Assembly (NCBI RefSeq): GCF_027571405.1
Contig: NZ_CP092968.1
Location: forward strand, 3,556,001 to 3,620,000
Reading direction: 5' to 3'
DNA: 64,000 nt
Origin: Methylocystis parvus OBBP
GTDB taxonomy: Bacteria; Pseudomonadota; Alphaproteobacteria; Rhizobiales; Beijerinckiaceae
Shown here: one piece after another, positions 8,430 through 18,989 of the stretch
Position numbering within the stretch: position 1 is the stretch's first letter
Layout of the letters: every line of letters starts with the position of its first letter
The notes under the pieces: generated by a model
Database searches by the model: none
The model's input: the letters and a program-made list of their open reading frames with translations, nothing else
Told to the model about the DNA's origin: nothing
Made by a program: the position numbers and the translations under genes

Positions 8430-11147
8430 TTACGCGAGCCGCCCCAGCGCCGCCGTCAGCTTCTCGATCCGCGCCAGCGCCTCGTCGCGGCGTTCTTTGT
8501 GTTCCTCGATCACGTCCTCATCCGCCTTGGCGAGGAAGCCGGGATTTCCGAGCTTGGCGTCGACCTTCTTCACCTCGCCCTCGAGCTTGGCGATTTCCTT
8601 GGTCAGGCGCGCTTTCTCGGCGGAAAGGTCGATCACGCCTTCGAGCGGAATGGCGACGACGCTTCCGCGCACGATGATCTGCGCGGAAGATTTCGGCGCC
8701 GCGTCCGCAAAACCGATCTTCGACTGGCGCGCGAGCTTCCTGATCGTCTCCTCCCAGCGCGACGCCCGCGCCTGCAAGCCCGGGTCGGCGCCGATGAGCA
8801 GCAGCTCGGTTTCGGCGTTCAGATTCATCTCGGCGCGCAGCGAGCGGATTTCCGAGATGAGCTCGACCACCCAGCCAATCTCGCTCTCGGATTCGGCGTC
8901 TTCCAGACCCTCGAGGGACGGCCATGCGGCGAGAACAAGCAGGCTCTCGCGCCTGGGTCCGTCGGCGCCCTTGATCGCCCACAGCTCCTCGGTGAGGAAG
9001 GGCATGAAAGGATGCAACAGCGCGTAAATCTGGTCGAGCACGAAGGCGGTCGTCGCGCGCGTCTCGTCCTTCTCGGCGCCATCAGCGCCGGTGAGCAGCG
9101 GCTTCGACAGCTCCACATACCAGTCGCAGAAAATGTTCCACACGAAGCGATAGGCGGCGCCGGCCGCGTCGTTGAAACGATAAGCGTCGATGGCGGCGGA
9201 GACGTCGGCTGCCGTGCGCGCGGCTTCGCCCACGATCCAGCGATTGAGCGTGATCCTGTTGGCGCGCGGATCATAGTCGGCGACGCGCGCGCAGCCGTTC
9301 ATCTCGGCGAAACGCGAGGCGTTCCAGAGCTTCGTCGCGAAATTGCGATAGCCTTCGACGCGCTGCGTCGAAAGCTTGATGTCGCGCCCCTGCGCCGCCA
9401 TCGCCGCCAGCGTGAAGCGCAACGCGTCGGCGCCATATTCGTCGATGAGATGCAGCGGATCGATGACGTTGCCCTTGGACTTCGACATCTTCGCGCCCTT
9501 CTCGTCGCGGACGAGGGCGTGGATATAGACGTCGCGAAAGGGAATTTCTTGTCTGAAGTGCAGGCCCATCATCATCATGCGGGCGACCCAGAAGAAGATG
9601 ATGTCGAAACCGGTGACGAGGACGTTGGTCGGATAAAAGCGCGCGAGCTCCGGCGTCTCGTCCGGCCAGCCGAGCGTCGAGAAGGGCCAGAGGGCGGAAG
9701 AGAACCAGGTGTCGAGCACGTCCTCGTCGCGCGTGAGCGTCACGTCGGCGCCGGTGCGCGAGCGCGCGGCGATATGCGCGGCCTCCTCGCTTTCCTCGAC
9801 ATAGACATTGCCGTCGGCGTCGTACCAGGCGGGGATGCGATGGCCCCACCAGAGCTGGCGCGAGACGCACCAGGGCTGGATGTTTTCGAGCCAGTCGAAA
9901 TAGGTCTTTTCCCAGTTCTTTGGCACGAAGGTCGTGCGGCCCTCGCGCACGGCGGCGAGCGCCGGCTGAGCGAGCGTCTTGGCGTCGACATACCATTGGT
10001 CGGTCAGGCGGGGCTCCATCACGGCGTTGGAGCGATCGCCATGCGGGACCATGTGCTTGTGATCGTCAATGCCGTCGAGAAGGCAGCGTTCTTCCATCAT
10101 CTCGACGACCAGCTTGCGCGCGGCGAAACGGTCATGGCCGTCGAGCGCGGCGACGGTCGCGGCGAGTTCCCCGGACGGCTCGACGCCCTCGTGGAAGTCG
10201 GCATTGGCGCCGAGCGCTATGCGCGCCTGCGCGTCGAGAATGTTGATGAGGCGCAGCCCATGGCGCTTGCCGACTTCGAAATCGTTGAAGTCATGCGCCG
10301 GCGTGATCTTCACCGCGCCCGTGCCCTTTTCGGGATCGGAATAGTCGTCCGCCACGATCGGGATCAGACGCCCGACCAGCGGCAGGCGCAGTTTCCTGCC
10401 GACGAGCGCCTTGTAGCGCTCGTCCTCGGGATGCACGGCCACCGCCGTGTCGCCGAGCATGGTTTCGGGACGCGTCGTCGCGACGACGATGAATTCGCCC
10501 GTCTCCTTCCCCGCGTCGTCCACGACCGGATATTTGAAGCGCCAGAGATGGCCCTTCACTTCCTGCTGCAGCACTTCGAGGTCGGAGATCGCCGTGTGCA
10601 GCACAGGGTCCCAATTGACGAGGCGCTTGTCCTTGTAGAGCAGCCCGTCGCGATAAAGTTGCACGAAGACTTTCGCGACGGCGCGCGAGAGGCCGTCATC
10701 GAGCGTGAAGCGCTCGCGCGACCAGTCGCAGGAGGCGCCGAGGCGCTTCAATTGCTCGACGATCTTGCCGCCCGACTCCGCTTTCCACTCCCAGACCCGC
10801 TCGAGAAACTTCTCGCGACCCATTTCGCGGCGGCCGGGCTCCTGCCGCTCCATGAGCTGGCGTTCGACCACCATCTGCGTGGCGATGCCGGCGTGATCCG
10901 TGCCCGGCTGCCACAATACGTCCTCGCCCTTCATGCGGTGATAGCGCACGAGAATATCCTGCAGCGTATTATTGAGCGCGTGGCCCATATGCAGGCTGCC
11001 GGTGACGTTTGGCGGCGGAATGACGATGGAATAGGGCGCGGCTTGCGCGCGTTCGGGCCGCCCGGCGCGGAAGGCTTGCGCGTCGTCCCACACATCGCGG
11101 ATGCGGGATTCGATGGAGGCGGGATCGAAGGTTTTTTCCATGGTCAT
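8430..11147 (-). CDS. valS: Valyl-tRNA synthetase
   Basis: Charges tRNA-Val with valine; class I synthetase of 905 residues. The HIGH motif appears as [18 protein letters not shown] (residues about 42-59), the editing domain follows ([27 protein letters not shown]), and the KMSKS loop is [14 protein letters not shown]. The C-terminus has the tRNA-binding coiled coil of this enzyme ([19 protein letters not shown]). The first ATG at 11145-11147 gives MTMEKTFDP; a second in-frame ATG two codons on is equally possible. It lies alone between two repeat clusters and probably has its own promoter. No T-box is expected in this group and none was recognised. Confidence 0.97.
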   Translation of the reverse strand: MTMEKTFDPASIESRIRDVWDDAQAFRAGRPERAQAAPYSIVIPPPNVTGSLHMGHALNNTLQDILVRYHRMKGEDVLWQPGTDHAGIATQMVVERQLMERQEPGRREMGREKFLERVWEWKAESGGKIVEQLKRLGASCDWSRERFTLDDGLSRAVAKVFVQLYRDGLLYKDKRLVNWDPVLHTAISDLEVLQQEVKGHLWRFKYPVVDDAGKETGEFIVVATTRPETMLGDTAVAVHPEDERYKALVGRKLRLPLVGRLIPIVADDYSDPEKGTGAVKITPAHDFNDFEVGKRHGLRLINILDAQARIALGANADFHEGVEPSGELAATVAALDGHDRFAARKLVVEMMEERCLLDGIDDHKHMVPHGDRSNAVMEPRLTDQWYVDAKTLAQPALAAVREGRTTFVPKNWEKTYFDWLENIQPWCVSRQLWWGHRIPAWYDADGNVYVEESEEAAHIAARSRTGADVTLTRDEDVLDTWFSSALWPFSTLGWPDETPELARFYPTNVLVTGFDIIFFWVARMMMMGLHFRQEIPFRDVYIHALVRDEKGAKMSKSKGNVIDPLHLIDEYGADALRFTLAAMAAQGRDIKLSTQRVEGYRNFATKLWNASRFAEMNGCARVADYDPRANRITLNRWIVGEAARTAADVSAAIDAYRFNDAAGAAYRFVWNIFCDWYVELSKPLLTGADGAEKDETRATTAFVLDQIYALLHPFMPFLTEELWAIKGADGPRRESLLVLAAWPSLEGLEDAESESEIGWVVELISEIRSLRAEMNLNAETELLLIGADPGLQARASRWEETIRKLARQSKIGFADAAPKSSAQIIVRGSVVAIPLEGVIDLSAEKARLTKEIAKLEGEVKKVDAKLGNPGFLAKADEDVIEEHKERRDEALARIEKLTAALGRLA

Positions 11148-11176
11148 CGGGTTAAGCCGGGCGTTTGTTACAAAAA

Positions 11177-11228
11177 TCCCTCCCCTTTACGGGGAGGGCA
11201 GCCCTGCGAAGCAGGGTCGGACGGGGTA
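11177..11228. repeat. Family B repeat, left partner around a family A copy
   Basis: TCCCTCCCCTTTACGGGGAG, then GGCAGCCCTGCGAAGCAGGG and TCGGACGGGGT. It mirrors the element at 11339-11386, with a family A palindrome lying between them. Confidence 0.7.
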
Positions 11229-11245
11229 AACTTATCGCACCTTAC

Positions 11246-11321
11246 GTCATTGCGAGGAGCAAAGCTCCGAAGCAATCCAGCGGCGTCACGCGGGCTCTGG
11301 ATCGCTTCGCTCGCAATGACG
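11246..11321. repeat. REP-like palindromic repeat, family A, copy 2
   Basis: GTCATTGCGAGGAGCAAAGC then TCCGAAGCAATCCAG on the left arm; CTCTGGATCGCTTCGCTCGC then AATGACG on the right. It is flanked on both sides by oppositely oriented family B modules, giving a nested arrangement in the 263 bases between valS and eno. Confidence 0.85.
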
Positions 11322-11338
11322 GCGGACAGCAAGGCCGG

Positions 11339-11386
11339 ACCCCACCCGGCTCGCTTCGCTCGCCACCCTCCCCGTAAAGGGGAGGG
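11339..11386. repeat. Family B repeat, right partner
   Basis: ACCCCACCCGGCTCGCTTCG, CTCGCCACCCTCCCCGTAAA, GGGGAGGG; the inverted counterpart of the element at 11177-11228. It ends 24 bases before the eno stop codon. Confidence 0.7.
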
Positions 11387-11410
11387 ATGGGAGCCCGCAG
11401 ATTGCGGCTC

Positions 11411-12775
<1,365 letters not shown>

Positions 12776-12973
12776 CTATTCGTCGCGGCAAGCTTGTGCG
12801 GCGCGGCGGCCGGGCCGCCCCCGAGCGCTTATGAATCGGGTTGACGGCGGCCCGGCGGGGGCTACCTTGAGCTATATCAAATAAAAAGCGAGAGTTGCGG
12901 AACATATTCCATTGCGCCCGCAATGAAGCCGCAGCCTCCCAAATGAAGAAAAAGACAGAGGCGGGAGAGAAAC

Positions 12974-13729
12974 ATGAGTTTCGGACGAAATCCGGTCGGC
13001 CTCGCCATCGCCGCAAGCCTGATGGCGGCGCAAGCCGCGACGGCGCAGACCGCCGAACATGCGGCGGCGGTCAAGGCGGCGATGGACAAATCGCTTCCGC
13101 GCGCCGGAACCTGCGCCCCCGTCTCCGAGGATTTCATGGGCTGGCCCGCCGCGCTCGTGCAGCGCTGCGAATATAGCCAGGGCGTCGCCTATCTTCTCGA
13201 CGTGAAGCCCGAGACCCTCGCCAAATGGATCGAGACGGGGTGCAACGCGCATGAGTCCGGCGTCGCCGCCTGTTTCGACCGCATGCTGAAATGTTCGGTC
13301 GAAAAGTCGAATGCGACCTTCGTCATCGGCGGCAATCTCGCGGCCGAGCGCAAGGGCTCCGTGACGAACATGTTCTTCCGGAACGGCGTCGTCATCGCCG
13401 CGCCGGCGAACGGCAAGTCCGACCCCGTGCCCGTCGCGGAGCAGGAGAAGCTGGCGAAGACGCCCAAAGCCGCGGTCGAGGGGCTGCCGGGCGGCGGCGG
13501 CGTCGCCTTCTGGCATACGATGCCGTTTCAATTCGCCGTCAAGGCGATCGACCTCGGCGTTCCTGCTGAAATGAACACCCCCGACCGACGCCAGAAATGG
13601 CTGGAGATCATCCGCGCCGAAATGCTGGCGGCGCTCAAGACCGACGGGAACCGCTTTCTGTCCGGCTGGATGACCGCGCATCCGATTACGCTGCGAACGG
13701 GCGAATGTGCGGACGACCGGGATCCTTAG
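12974..13729 (+). CDS. Secreted protein of unknown function
   Basis: Predicted periplasmic protein of 251 residues with an N-terminal signal peptide (IAASLMAAQAATAQ, cleavage after about residue 24) and a good ribosome site (GGGAGAG, 12962-12968). The mature part carries five cysteines (in TCAPV, RCEYS, GCNAH, ACFDR and KCSVE), which could form disulfides, and a later stretch VAFWHTMPFQFAVKAIDLGV. I do not recognise the family. It stands alone between divergent eno and queF, followed by a GC-poor spacer. Nothing in the neighbours suggests a role. Confidence 0.75.
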   Translation: MSFGRNPVGLAIAASLMAAQAATAQTAEHAAAVKAAMDKSLPRAGTCAPVSEDFMGWPAALVQRCEYSQGVAYLLDVKPETLAKWIETGCNAHESGVAACFDRMLKCSVEKSNATFVIGGNLAAERKGSVTNMFFRNGVVIAAPANGKSDPVPVAEQEKLAKTPKAAVEGLPGGGGVAFWHTMPFQFAVKAIDLGVPAEMNTPDRRQKWLEIIRAEMLAALKTDGNRFLSGWMTAHPITLRTGECADDRDP

Positions 13730-13755
13730 TCGGAAGAGATAAGGAGAGGCTTTAC

Positions 13756-13782
13756 TTGACCTCCCGGGCGCGCCGTTATCTT
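13756..13782 (+). promoter_or_regulatory. Possible sigma-70-like promoter of queF
   Basis: TTGACC (13756-13761) followed after 15 bases by TATCTT (13777-13782), ending 8 bases before the queF ATG. The spacer is short and the -10 match is partial, and it would leave almost no leader, so this is tentative. Confidence 0.25.
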
Positions 13783-13790
13783 TAGCCTCC

Positions 13791-14252
13791 ATGACCAAGA
13801 CCCATGACGGCGCGCTTCTTCTCGGCGAGAAAGCGGCGCTGCCCGCTTCGCCCGACGACGCCGAACTCGACCTCGTGCCCAATCCGCACAAGGACGCAGC
13901 CTATCTCGTGCGCTTCACCGCGCCGGAATTCACCTCGCTCTGCCCGGTGACCGGCCAGCCCGACTTCGCCCATATCGTCATCGACTATGTTCCCGGCGAA
14001 AAACTCGTCGAGTCGAAGTCGCTGAAGCTCTATCTCGGGAGCTTCCGCAATCACGGCGCCTTCCACGAAGACTGCACGATCCGGATCGCCCGCGACCTCG
14101 TCGCGGCCATGAAGCCGAAATGGCTGCGCATCGGCGGCTACTGGTATCCGCGCGGCGGCATTCCGATCGACGTCTTCTGGCAGACCGGCGCGCCGCCGGA
14201 GGGCCTGTGGCTGCCGGACCAGGGCGTGCCGCCCTATCGGGGGCGGGGATGA
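13791..14252 (+). CDS. queF: NADPH-dependent 7-cyano-7-deazaguanine (preQ0) reductase
   Basis: Reduces preQ0 to preQ1 in queuosine biosynthesis, the nitrile-to-amine step. At 153 residues it is the short, YkvM-like single-domain form. The catalytic cysteine is in [14 protein letters not shown] (C54) with the following aspartate, and the QueF signature is [20 protein letters not shown]. It begins directly with ATG at 13791 ([12 protein letters not shown]). QueC, which makes its substrate preQ0, is encoded 5 kb away at 19330 on the same strand, with unrelated genes between, so the pathway is split within this window. It is followed at once by a toxin-antitoxin pair. Confidence 0.95.
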   Translation: MTKTHDGALLLGEKAALPASPDDAELDLVPNPHKDAAYLVRFTAPEFTSLCPVTGQPDFAHIVIDYVPGEKLVESKSLKLYLGSFRNHGAFHEDCTIRIARDLVAAMKPKWLRIGGYWYPRGGIPIDVFWQTGAPPEGLWLPDQGVPPYRGRG

Positions 14253-14291
14253 TTTTTTGACCTGGTGGTCATGCGTGGCTACTATGCTCAC

Positions 14292-14558
14292 ATGCCGACC
14301 GTCACGATCAAAGAAGCTAAGAACCGCCTCACCGAACTCGCTCGGCAAGTCGAGAAAGGCGAGACGGTCGTGGTTACGCGGAATGGACGCCCTGTCTTCG
14401 ACCTTGTTCCGCACCGGCCTCAGGGAGGTTTGCGTCGAAGCGCGATCGAGGCGTTCAGAAAAGCGCATGGCGGCCAATTAGTCTCGAATCTTGCTGAAGA
14501 TTTCGACGCGCCCTTGCCCGAGGACTTTTTGTTGAAGCCGAGACCGGAGATAGGATGA
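14292..14558 (+). CDS. Antitoxin of a type II pair, Phd/YefM family
   Basis: Small DNA-binding antitoxin, 88 residues from ATG 14292. The N-terminus MPTVTIKEAKNRLTELARQV is the Phd/YefM fold, which binds the operon's own promoter; the remainder (GETVVVTRNGRPVFDLVPH) completes the domain and the tail would wrap the toxin. An upstream ATG at 14271 would add seven residues not seen in the family. It overlaps the downstream PIN-domain toxin as ATGA, the typical antitoxin-first arrangement. The gene pair sits 40 bases after queF without an obvious promoter. Confidence 0.85.
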   Translation: MPTVTIKEAKNRLTELARQVEKGETVVVTRNGRPVFDLVPHRPQGGLRRSAIEAFRKAHGGQLVSNLAEDFDAPLPEDFLLKPRPEIG

Positions 14559-14941
14559 GGCTCCTCCTCGATACGCATATTTTGCTCGCTGTGATCGATA
14601 ACAAGCTGGAAGCCTTCGGACCACAGATCGGCGCGCTACTGAAAAATACAGAGACGGAGTTCGTCGTGAGCGCCGCCAGCCTTTGGGAGATCGCGATCAA
14701 GCGCCGGCTCGGAAAACTCACGCTCACTGTGCCGATTGATATTTTGCCCTCGGCCCTCGACAGCTTCGGAATCGAACTTCTATCGATCCACCCCGCCCAT
14801 GTGCTGGCCGACTTCGAACCCAAACCACCGACCCGAGATCCCTTTGACCGCCTTCTGCTCGCGCAATGCAGCGTCGAGGGCCTTCGCCTGGTGACTGCCG
14901 ATCGAGCGCTTATCGATCATCCTCTCGCTGCGGCGAACTAG
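14555..14941 (+). CDS. PIN-domain toxin (VapC-like ribonuclease)
   Basis: Predicted site-specific RNase neutralised by the antitoxin just upstream. The 128-residue PIN domain has its acidic Mg2+ ligands in place: D6 in LLLDTHILL, E in SLWEIAIKRR, D in TRDPFDRLLLAQ and D in LVTADRAL, so it should be active. Start is the ATG overlapping the antitoxin stop. Its 3' end overlaps the convergent kdsA coding end by 32 bases (14910-14941). That leaves no room for a terminator between them and suggests that the pair inserted, or kdsA was extended, at this border. Confidence 0.88.
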   Translation: MRLLLDTHILLAVIDNKLEAFGPQIGALLKNTETEFVVSAASLWEIAIKRRLGKLTLTVPIDILPSALDSFGIELLSIHPAHVLADFEPKPPTRDPFDRLLLAQCSVEGLRLVTADRALIDHPLAAAN

Positions 14942-15773
14942 AGACCGTCTTGGTTAACCGGTCAAAAGCCAAGAGCGTTTCAACCATCTCTCCTAATTCG
15001 CGCAACGGAATTTGCGTCGCGCCGTCGGATAGCGCCTTGTCGGGATCGGGATGCGTCTCGATAAAAATCCCCGCGACGCCGACCGCCACGGCCGCCCGCG
15101 CCAGAGTCGCCACGAAGCGCCGCTCGCCGCCGGACGATGCTCCGCGTCCCCCCGGCTGCTGGACGGCGTGGGTCGCGTCGAAAATAACGGGCGCGCTTGT
15201 CTCGGCGAGGATGGGCGGCGCGCGCATGTCGGCGATGAGCGCGTTGTAGCCAAAGCTCGTTCCGCGCTCGGTGACGAGGACGCCGCTCGCCCCCGCCGCG
15301 CGGGCCTTCTCCACCGGGTGGACCATGTCCCAGGGCGAGAGGAACTGACCTTTCTTAATATTGAGCGGCCGGCCCGTGCGCGCCGCCGCCACGATCAGAT
15401 CCGTCTGCCGGCAAAGAAAGGCCGGGATCTGCAATAGGTCGGCGACTTCGGCGACAGGCTCGCATTGCCAGCTCTCGTGAATGTCGGTCGTAACCGGCAC
15501 GCCGGTCTTTTCCTTGATTTCCGCGAAGATGGGCAGTGCGGCCTCCAGGCCCATCCCTCTTTGCGAGAAACCGCTCGTGCGGTTGGCCTTGTCGAAGGAG
15601 GCCTTGAACACGACCCCGATCGCCAGCCGGTCGGAGAGCCGCGCAAGCTCCATGGCGACTTCCAGCGCCATCTCCCGGCTCTCGAGCGCGCAGGGGCCGG
15701 CGATCAGCGCCATTTTCCGGTCGTTGCCGAATATTGCGCGGCGCGCGCCCTCTCCAATGGCGACAATGCTCAT
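14910..15773 (-). CDS. kdsA: 3-deoxy-8-phosphooctulonate synthase (KDO-8-phosphate synthase)
   Basis: Condenses arabinose 5-phosphate and phosphoenolpyruvate to KDO-8-phosphate for lipopolysaccharide inner core. The protein is 287 residues: LIAGPCALES (residues about 23-32), KASFDKANRTS, the GVPVTTDIHESWQ block, NIKKGQFLSPWDM, ERGTSFGYN and VIFDATHAVQQPGG. All family blocks are intact. The ATG at 15771-15773 overlaps the upstream udg stop as ATGA, so kdsA is the last gene of the gst-udg-kdsA operon. The last 15 or so residues after RLTKTV look non-conserved and overlap the convergent toxin gene. Confidence 0.95.
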   Translation of the reverse strand: MSIVAIGEGARRAIFGNDRKMALIAGPCALESREMALEVAMELARLSDRLAIGVVFKASFDKANRTSGFSQRGMGLEAALPIFAEIKEKTGVPVTTDIHESWQCEPVAEVADLLQIPAFLCRQTDLIVAAARTGRPLNIKKGQFLSPWDMVHPVEKARAAGASGVLVTERGTSFGYNALIADMRAPPILAETSAPVIFDATHAVQQPGGRGASSGGERRFVATLARAAVAVGVAGIFIETHPDPDKALSDGATQIPLRELGEMVETLLAFDRLTKTVSSSPQREDDR

Positions 15774-16420
15774 GCCGGCTTGTCGCATGTTCCGACAAGC
15801 CGGGCGACCTCGGCGCGAAGCGCCGGCAGAACTTCGGCTTCGAACCAGGGATTTTTCTTCAGCCAGCCCGTGTTCCGCCAGGACGGGTGGGGGAGTGGGA
15901 AGATCAGGGGCCGCGCGCCCTGAAACTCCCGCCAGCGCGCGACCGTCTGCGAGACGCTCGCCCCTTTGGGCAGGCCATGACCGAGACGCGCGAAGTGATA
16001 GTCCTGCGCATAGCGTCCGATGGCGAGCACGGTTTCGATCTTTGGAAGCGCCGCGAAAAGCGGATCGTGCCACAGCTTGCGGCATTCAGGGCGGGGCGGC
16101 AGGTCGCCGCCGGCGGCGTCATTGCCCGGAAAGCAGAAGCCCATGGGGACGATGGCGATCCGGGAGACATCGTAGAATATGTCGCGATCGACCCCCATCC
16201 AGTCGCGCAGCCGCTCGCCGGAGGGATCGTTGAAGGGGACGCCCGTCTGATTGACGAGATTGCCTGGAGCCTGGCTTGCGACGAGAAGCCGCGCGGTAGG
16301 GGAGACCCGGAACACCGGCCGCGGATCGTGGGGCAGGGGCGCGGCGGCGTCGGCGCAGCGGCGGCAGGCGCGGATTTGCGTCGCCAGCGCCTCCAGTTTC
16401 GCGGCCTCCTCGCGCGCCAT
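15770..16420 (-). CDS. Uracil-DNA glycosylase family protein
   Basis: Member of the uracil-DNA glycosylase superfamily, 216 residues from ATG 16418-16420. Visible blocks are the N-terminal cysteine pair CRRCADA, the first active-site motif as SQAPGNLVNQTGVPFNDPSG and the second as LPHPSWRNTGW near residue 170. This is the broad family close to the [4Fe-4S] family 4/5 enzymes, but I cannot confirm all four cluster cysteines, so activity on uracil is presumed by family only. The start overlaps the GST stop by one base and the stop overlaps kdsA. The operon mixes detoxification, repair and LPS synthesis without an obvious functional link. Confidence 0.8.
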   Translation of the reverse strand: MAREEAAKLEALATQIRACRRCADAAAPLPHDPRPVFRVSPTARLLVASQAPGNLVNQTGVPFNDPSGERLRDWMGVDRDIFYDVSRIAIVPMGFCFPGNDAAGGDLPPRPECRKLWHDPLFAALPKIETVLAIGRYAQDYHFARLGHGLPKGASVSQTVARWREFQGARPLIFPLPHPSWRNTGWLKKNPWFEAEVLPALRAEVARLVGTCDKPA

Positions 16421-17031
16421 CAGGCCGCCGCGCTCGGGCGCGCGCCCGTCTCGGCCCGCCAGCGCGCGAGATTGGCGAGTTCCGCCGGGATGTCGATCCG
16501 CGCCAGTTTGGTCAGCTCCAGGGCGACGAAGGCGGTGATGTCGGCGATAGAGAAAGTTTCTCCCGCGACGAAAGGACGGCCGGCCAATTCGCGGTCCAGA
16601 AAGCGCATGGCGTCGATCGCACGCGGACGCTGTGCGGCGGCGAACTCCGGCATTTGCGGCTGTTCGAGCGCCGCCAATCTCGGGTGGCTGTGCCGGAAGG
16701 CGAAGGCGACAGGCATGAAGAGGGCGAACTCCATTCGTCGTTGCCACATCTCGACGAAGGCCTGATCGCGGCCGTCGCGCCCGAAGAGGTTCGGCTCGGG
16801 GTGAAGCCATTCAAAGTAACGGCAGATGGCGACGGACTCGGTCAGCACAGCGCCATCGTCGAGAACGAGCGCGGGAACCGCGCGCAGAGGGTTAACGCCT
16901 TCAAAATCGGATCGCTTATGCTCGAGGGTCATGAGGTCGACCGGGCGCGTGGGGACGCAAACGCCCTTCTCGGCGAGAAAAATCCGGACTCGCCTTGGAT
17001 TCGGCGCGAGCGGCGAGTCGTAGAGCAGCAT
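16420..17031 (-). CDS. Glutathione S-transferase family protein
   Basis: Soluble 203-residue protein with an N-terminal thioredoxin-like domain and an all-alpha C-terminal domain. The glutathione-site helix start is MLLYDSPLAPNPRRVRIFLA, with SP a likely catalytic serine position; VPALVLDDGAVLTESVAICR is the cis-proline and gamma-glutamyl binding block, and FSIADITAFVALE the N-capping box of the C-terminal domain. I start at ATG 17029-17031, where homology begins; 14 upstream codons are open but unlike the family. First gene of the gst-udg-kdsA operon. The substrate cannot be inferred. Confidence 0.88.
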   Translation of the reverse strand: MLLYDSPLAPNPRRVRIFLAEKGVCVPTRPVDLMTLEHKRSDFEGVNPLRAVPALVLDDGAVLTESVAICRYFEWLHPEPNLFGRDGRDQAFVEMWQRRMEFALFMPVAFAFRHSHPRLAALEQPQMPEFAAAQRPRAIDAMRFLDRELAGRPFVAGETFSIADITAFVALELTKLARIDIPAELANLARWRAETGARPSAAA

Positions 17032-17161
17032 TGCCGTCCTCTCAGGATCCAACCCGGATCTGGTCCAAATCATGGCGATTTGTGAGTGGGCTGTTAATGT
17101 TTCCCGGTGATTATCACGGATATCGATATTGAGTTAGTTCCGTCCTGCGTGCGTGGGAAGA

Positions 17162-18709
17162 ATGAGTGAAGTCACCGCCGAGATGATCGAGCGCGGCCGC
17201 GGGCTCGATCCGCAGACGGCGACGCAGAAGCGTCGCCTCGGCGCCCGGGTGCGCCAAGCGCGCGAGCGGCTGACGACCTCCGATACGGGCCATCGCGGCG
17301 CCGATCTCGAATTGCTGCGCGCCTATGCGGAAACGAGGATCAATTCCGCGTTCTCGGCGGTCGCGCTGATTTTGATGATGTCGCTGCTCGCCCTCTATTG
17401 GGTGTCGAGCGAGCGCATCGTGATCTGGCTGGTGCTCGCCTTTTCGAGCCTCATCCTCTGTTACGGCATGGCCAAGAACCTCCAGTCCGTCGCGGACGAC
17501 AAGGTGACGGTCAAGCAGTGGCGCAAGAAATTCGTCGGCGCCGAGCTCGTGCACGGGATCGTCTGGGCCGGCGTTGCGGGGATGCTGCTCGCCGTCAAGG
17601 ATCCCAACGCCCGCACGCTCGTCATCGTGATGCTCGTTCTGTCGTCGGCCTTCAACACGATGGTCACGGCGACGATACCGGTGGCCGTCTACGCCGCCAT
17701 TGCGCCGAGTTCGCTGACGGCGATCGGCTACATCGCTTATGTCAATCGCGGCGGCGGCGACGATACATTCGTCGCGCTGCTCGCAACAATCGTCGCGACG
17801 CAGGTCTTCTCTTTCGTCCTCGCCCGGCGTTTCCATAAGCTCGCCTCGGAAAGCCTGTTCTTTCGTTCCGAGAAGAACGACCTGATCGCGGAGCTGGAGC
17901 AGGCGAACGCGAATATGGACGAAGCGCGGCGGCGCGCGGAGGAGGCCAATCTCGCGAAATCGCGCTTTCTCGCCACGATGAGCCACGAGTTGCGCACGCC
18001 GCTCAACGCCATTCTCGGCTTTTCGGAAGTGTTGAAGGGCGAGCTTTTCGGCCCGCACGCCAATCCGGCCTATCGCGACTATTCAAACGACATCCATTCG
18101 AGCGGCCAGCACCTGCTGATGCTGATCAATGAAATTCTCGACCTTTCGCGCGTCGAAGCCGGTCGCTACGAGCTGAAGGAAGAGAGCGTCTCGCTCGTCA
18201 GCATCGCGCAGGAATGCCGGCATCTGCTGACGATCCGCGCGCAGAAACGCGACATCAAGCTCGTCGAATCCGTCGAGCCCAGCCTGCCCCGCATCTGGGC
18301 CGACGAGCGCGCGGTGCGTCAGGTCATCCTCAATCTCTTGACCAACGCCATCAAGTTCACCCCGCAGGGCGGCCAGGTGACGCTCAAGGTCGGCTGGACC
18401 AGCGCGGGCGGCCAATATATCGCCATCAAGGATACGGGCCCCGGCATTCCGGAAGAAGAGATCGCCACCGTGATGTCGTCCTTCGGGCGCGGCACGCTCG
18501 CGCAAAAGAACGCCGACGAAGGCACCGGCCTCGGCCTGCCGATCGTGAAGGGGCTGGTCGAATTGCATGGCGGCCAGTTCATGTTGAAGTCGAAAGTGCG
18601 GGAAGGCACGGACGCCATCGTGGTGTTCCCGCCACAGCGCGTGATGAACGCCCTGCCGAAATTCGACACGCCGAACCATAAGCGCGCGGCGCGTCGGACC
18701 GCCGCCTGA
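17162..18709 (+). CDS. Membrane sensor histidine kinase, PdhS/DivJ-like
   Basis: Two-component sensor of 515 residues. After a basic cytoplasmic start, residues about 62-220 form a group of five or six membrane segments with short loops and no large periplasmic domain. A coiled linker (ELEQANANMDEARRRAEEAN) leads to HisKA with H275 in ATMSHELRTPLNAILGFSE, then the ATPase N box NLLTNAIKF, G1 IKDTGPGIP and G2 GTGLGLPIVKGL. The kinase core resembles the alphaproteobacterial PdhS/DivJ/PleC group that feeds DivK and CtrA, but that is a resemblance, not proof. No response regulator is adjacent. A GTG at 17153 is an alternative start. Confidence 0.88.
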   Translation: MSEVTAEMIERGRGLDPQTATQKRRLGARVRQARERLTTSDTGHRGADLELLRAYAETRINSAFSAVALILMMSLLALYWVSSERIVIWLVLAFSSLILCYGMAKNLQSVADDKVTVKQWRKKFVGAELVHGIVWAGVAGMLLAVKDPNARTLVIVMLVLSSAFNTMVTATIPVAVYAAIAPSSLTAIGYIAYVNRGGGDDTFVALLATIVATQVFSFVLARRFHKLASESLFFRSEKNDLIAELEQANANMDEARRRAEEANLAKSRFLATMSHELRTPLNAILGFSEVLKGELFGPHANPAYRDYSNDIHSSGQHLLMLINEILDLSRVEAGRYELKEESVSLVSIAQECRHLLTIRAQKRDIKLVESVEPSLPRIWADERAVRQVILNLLTNAIKFTPQGGQVTLKVGWTSAGGQYIAIKDTGPGIPEEEIATVMSSFGRGTLAQKNADEGTGLGLPIVKGLVELHGGQFMLKSKVREGTDAIVVFPPQRVMNALPKFDTPNHKRAARRTAA

Positions 18710-18731
18710 CTGAGGCGGCGGATCGACTTCT

Positions 18732-18989
18732 TTAGCTCTGTGGGCGTTGCCCGTGAGACGCGTGACCGCCTTTGCGCCCGGCGGTCGCGGCGAGCGTGCG
18801 GTCGCGGGAAAAGCTGCGATCTTTCGGCGCGACGCTCTGGCCGCCCTTTCGTCCCGCTTGCGCGGCGAGGTCGTGATCCTGCGAGAAGCTGCGCTTCTCC
18901 GGCGGAACGGCTCTGCCGCCCTTGCGGGCGATCTCGATGCGCTTCTCCTGATCCATCGACGCGAAGCCGCGATAAGTTGATTGTGCCAT
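18732..18989 (-). CDS. KGG-repeat stress-type protein
   Basis: Small hydrophilic protein of 85 residues with no signal. Three KGG-centred repeats are visible: ARKGGRAVPPEKRSFSQDHD, AGRKGGQSVAPKDRSFSRD and AGRKGGHASHG, the repeat of the GsiB/Con-10 type of general stress proteins (the KGG family). Such proteins are glycine-rich, probably disordered, and are induced by stationary phase or desiccation in other bacteria. The ribosome site CAGGAGGCG precedes the ATG. It is convergent with the histidine kinase gene and ends 22 bases after it. A desiccation or stress role is inference from family. Confidence 0.85.
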   Translation of the reverse strand: MAQSTYRGFASMDQEKRIEIARKGGRAVPPEKRSFSQDHDLAAQAGRKGGQSVAPKDRSFSRDRTLAATAGRKGGHASHGQRPQS

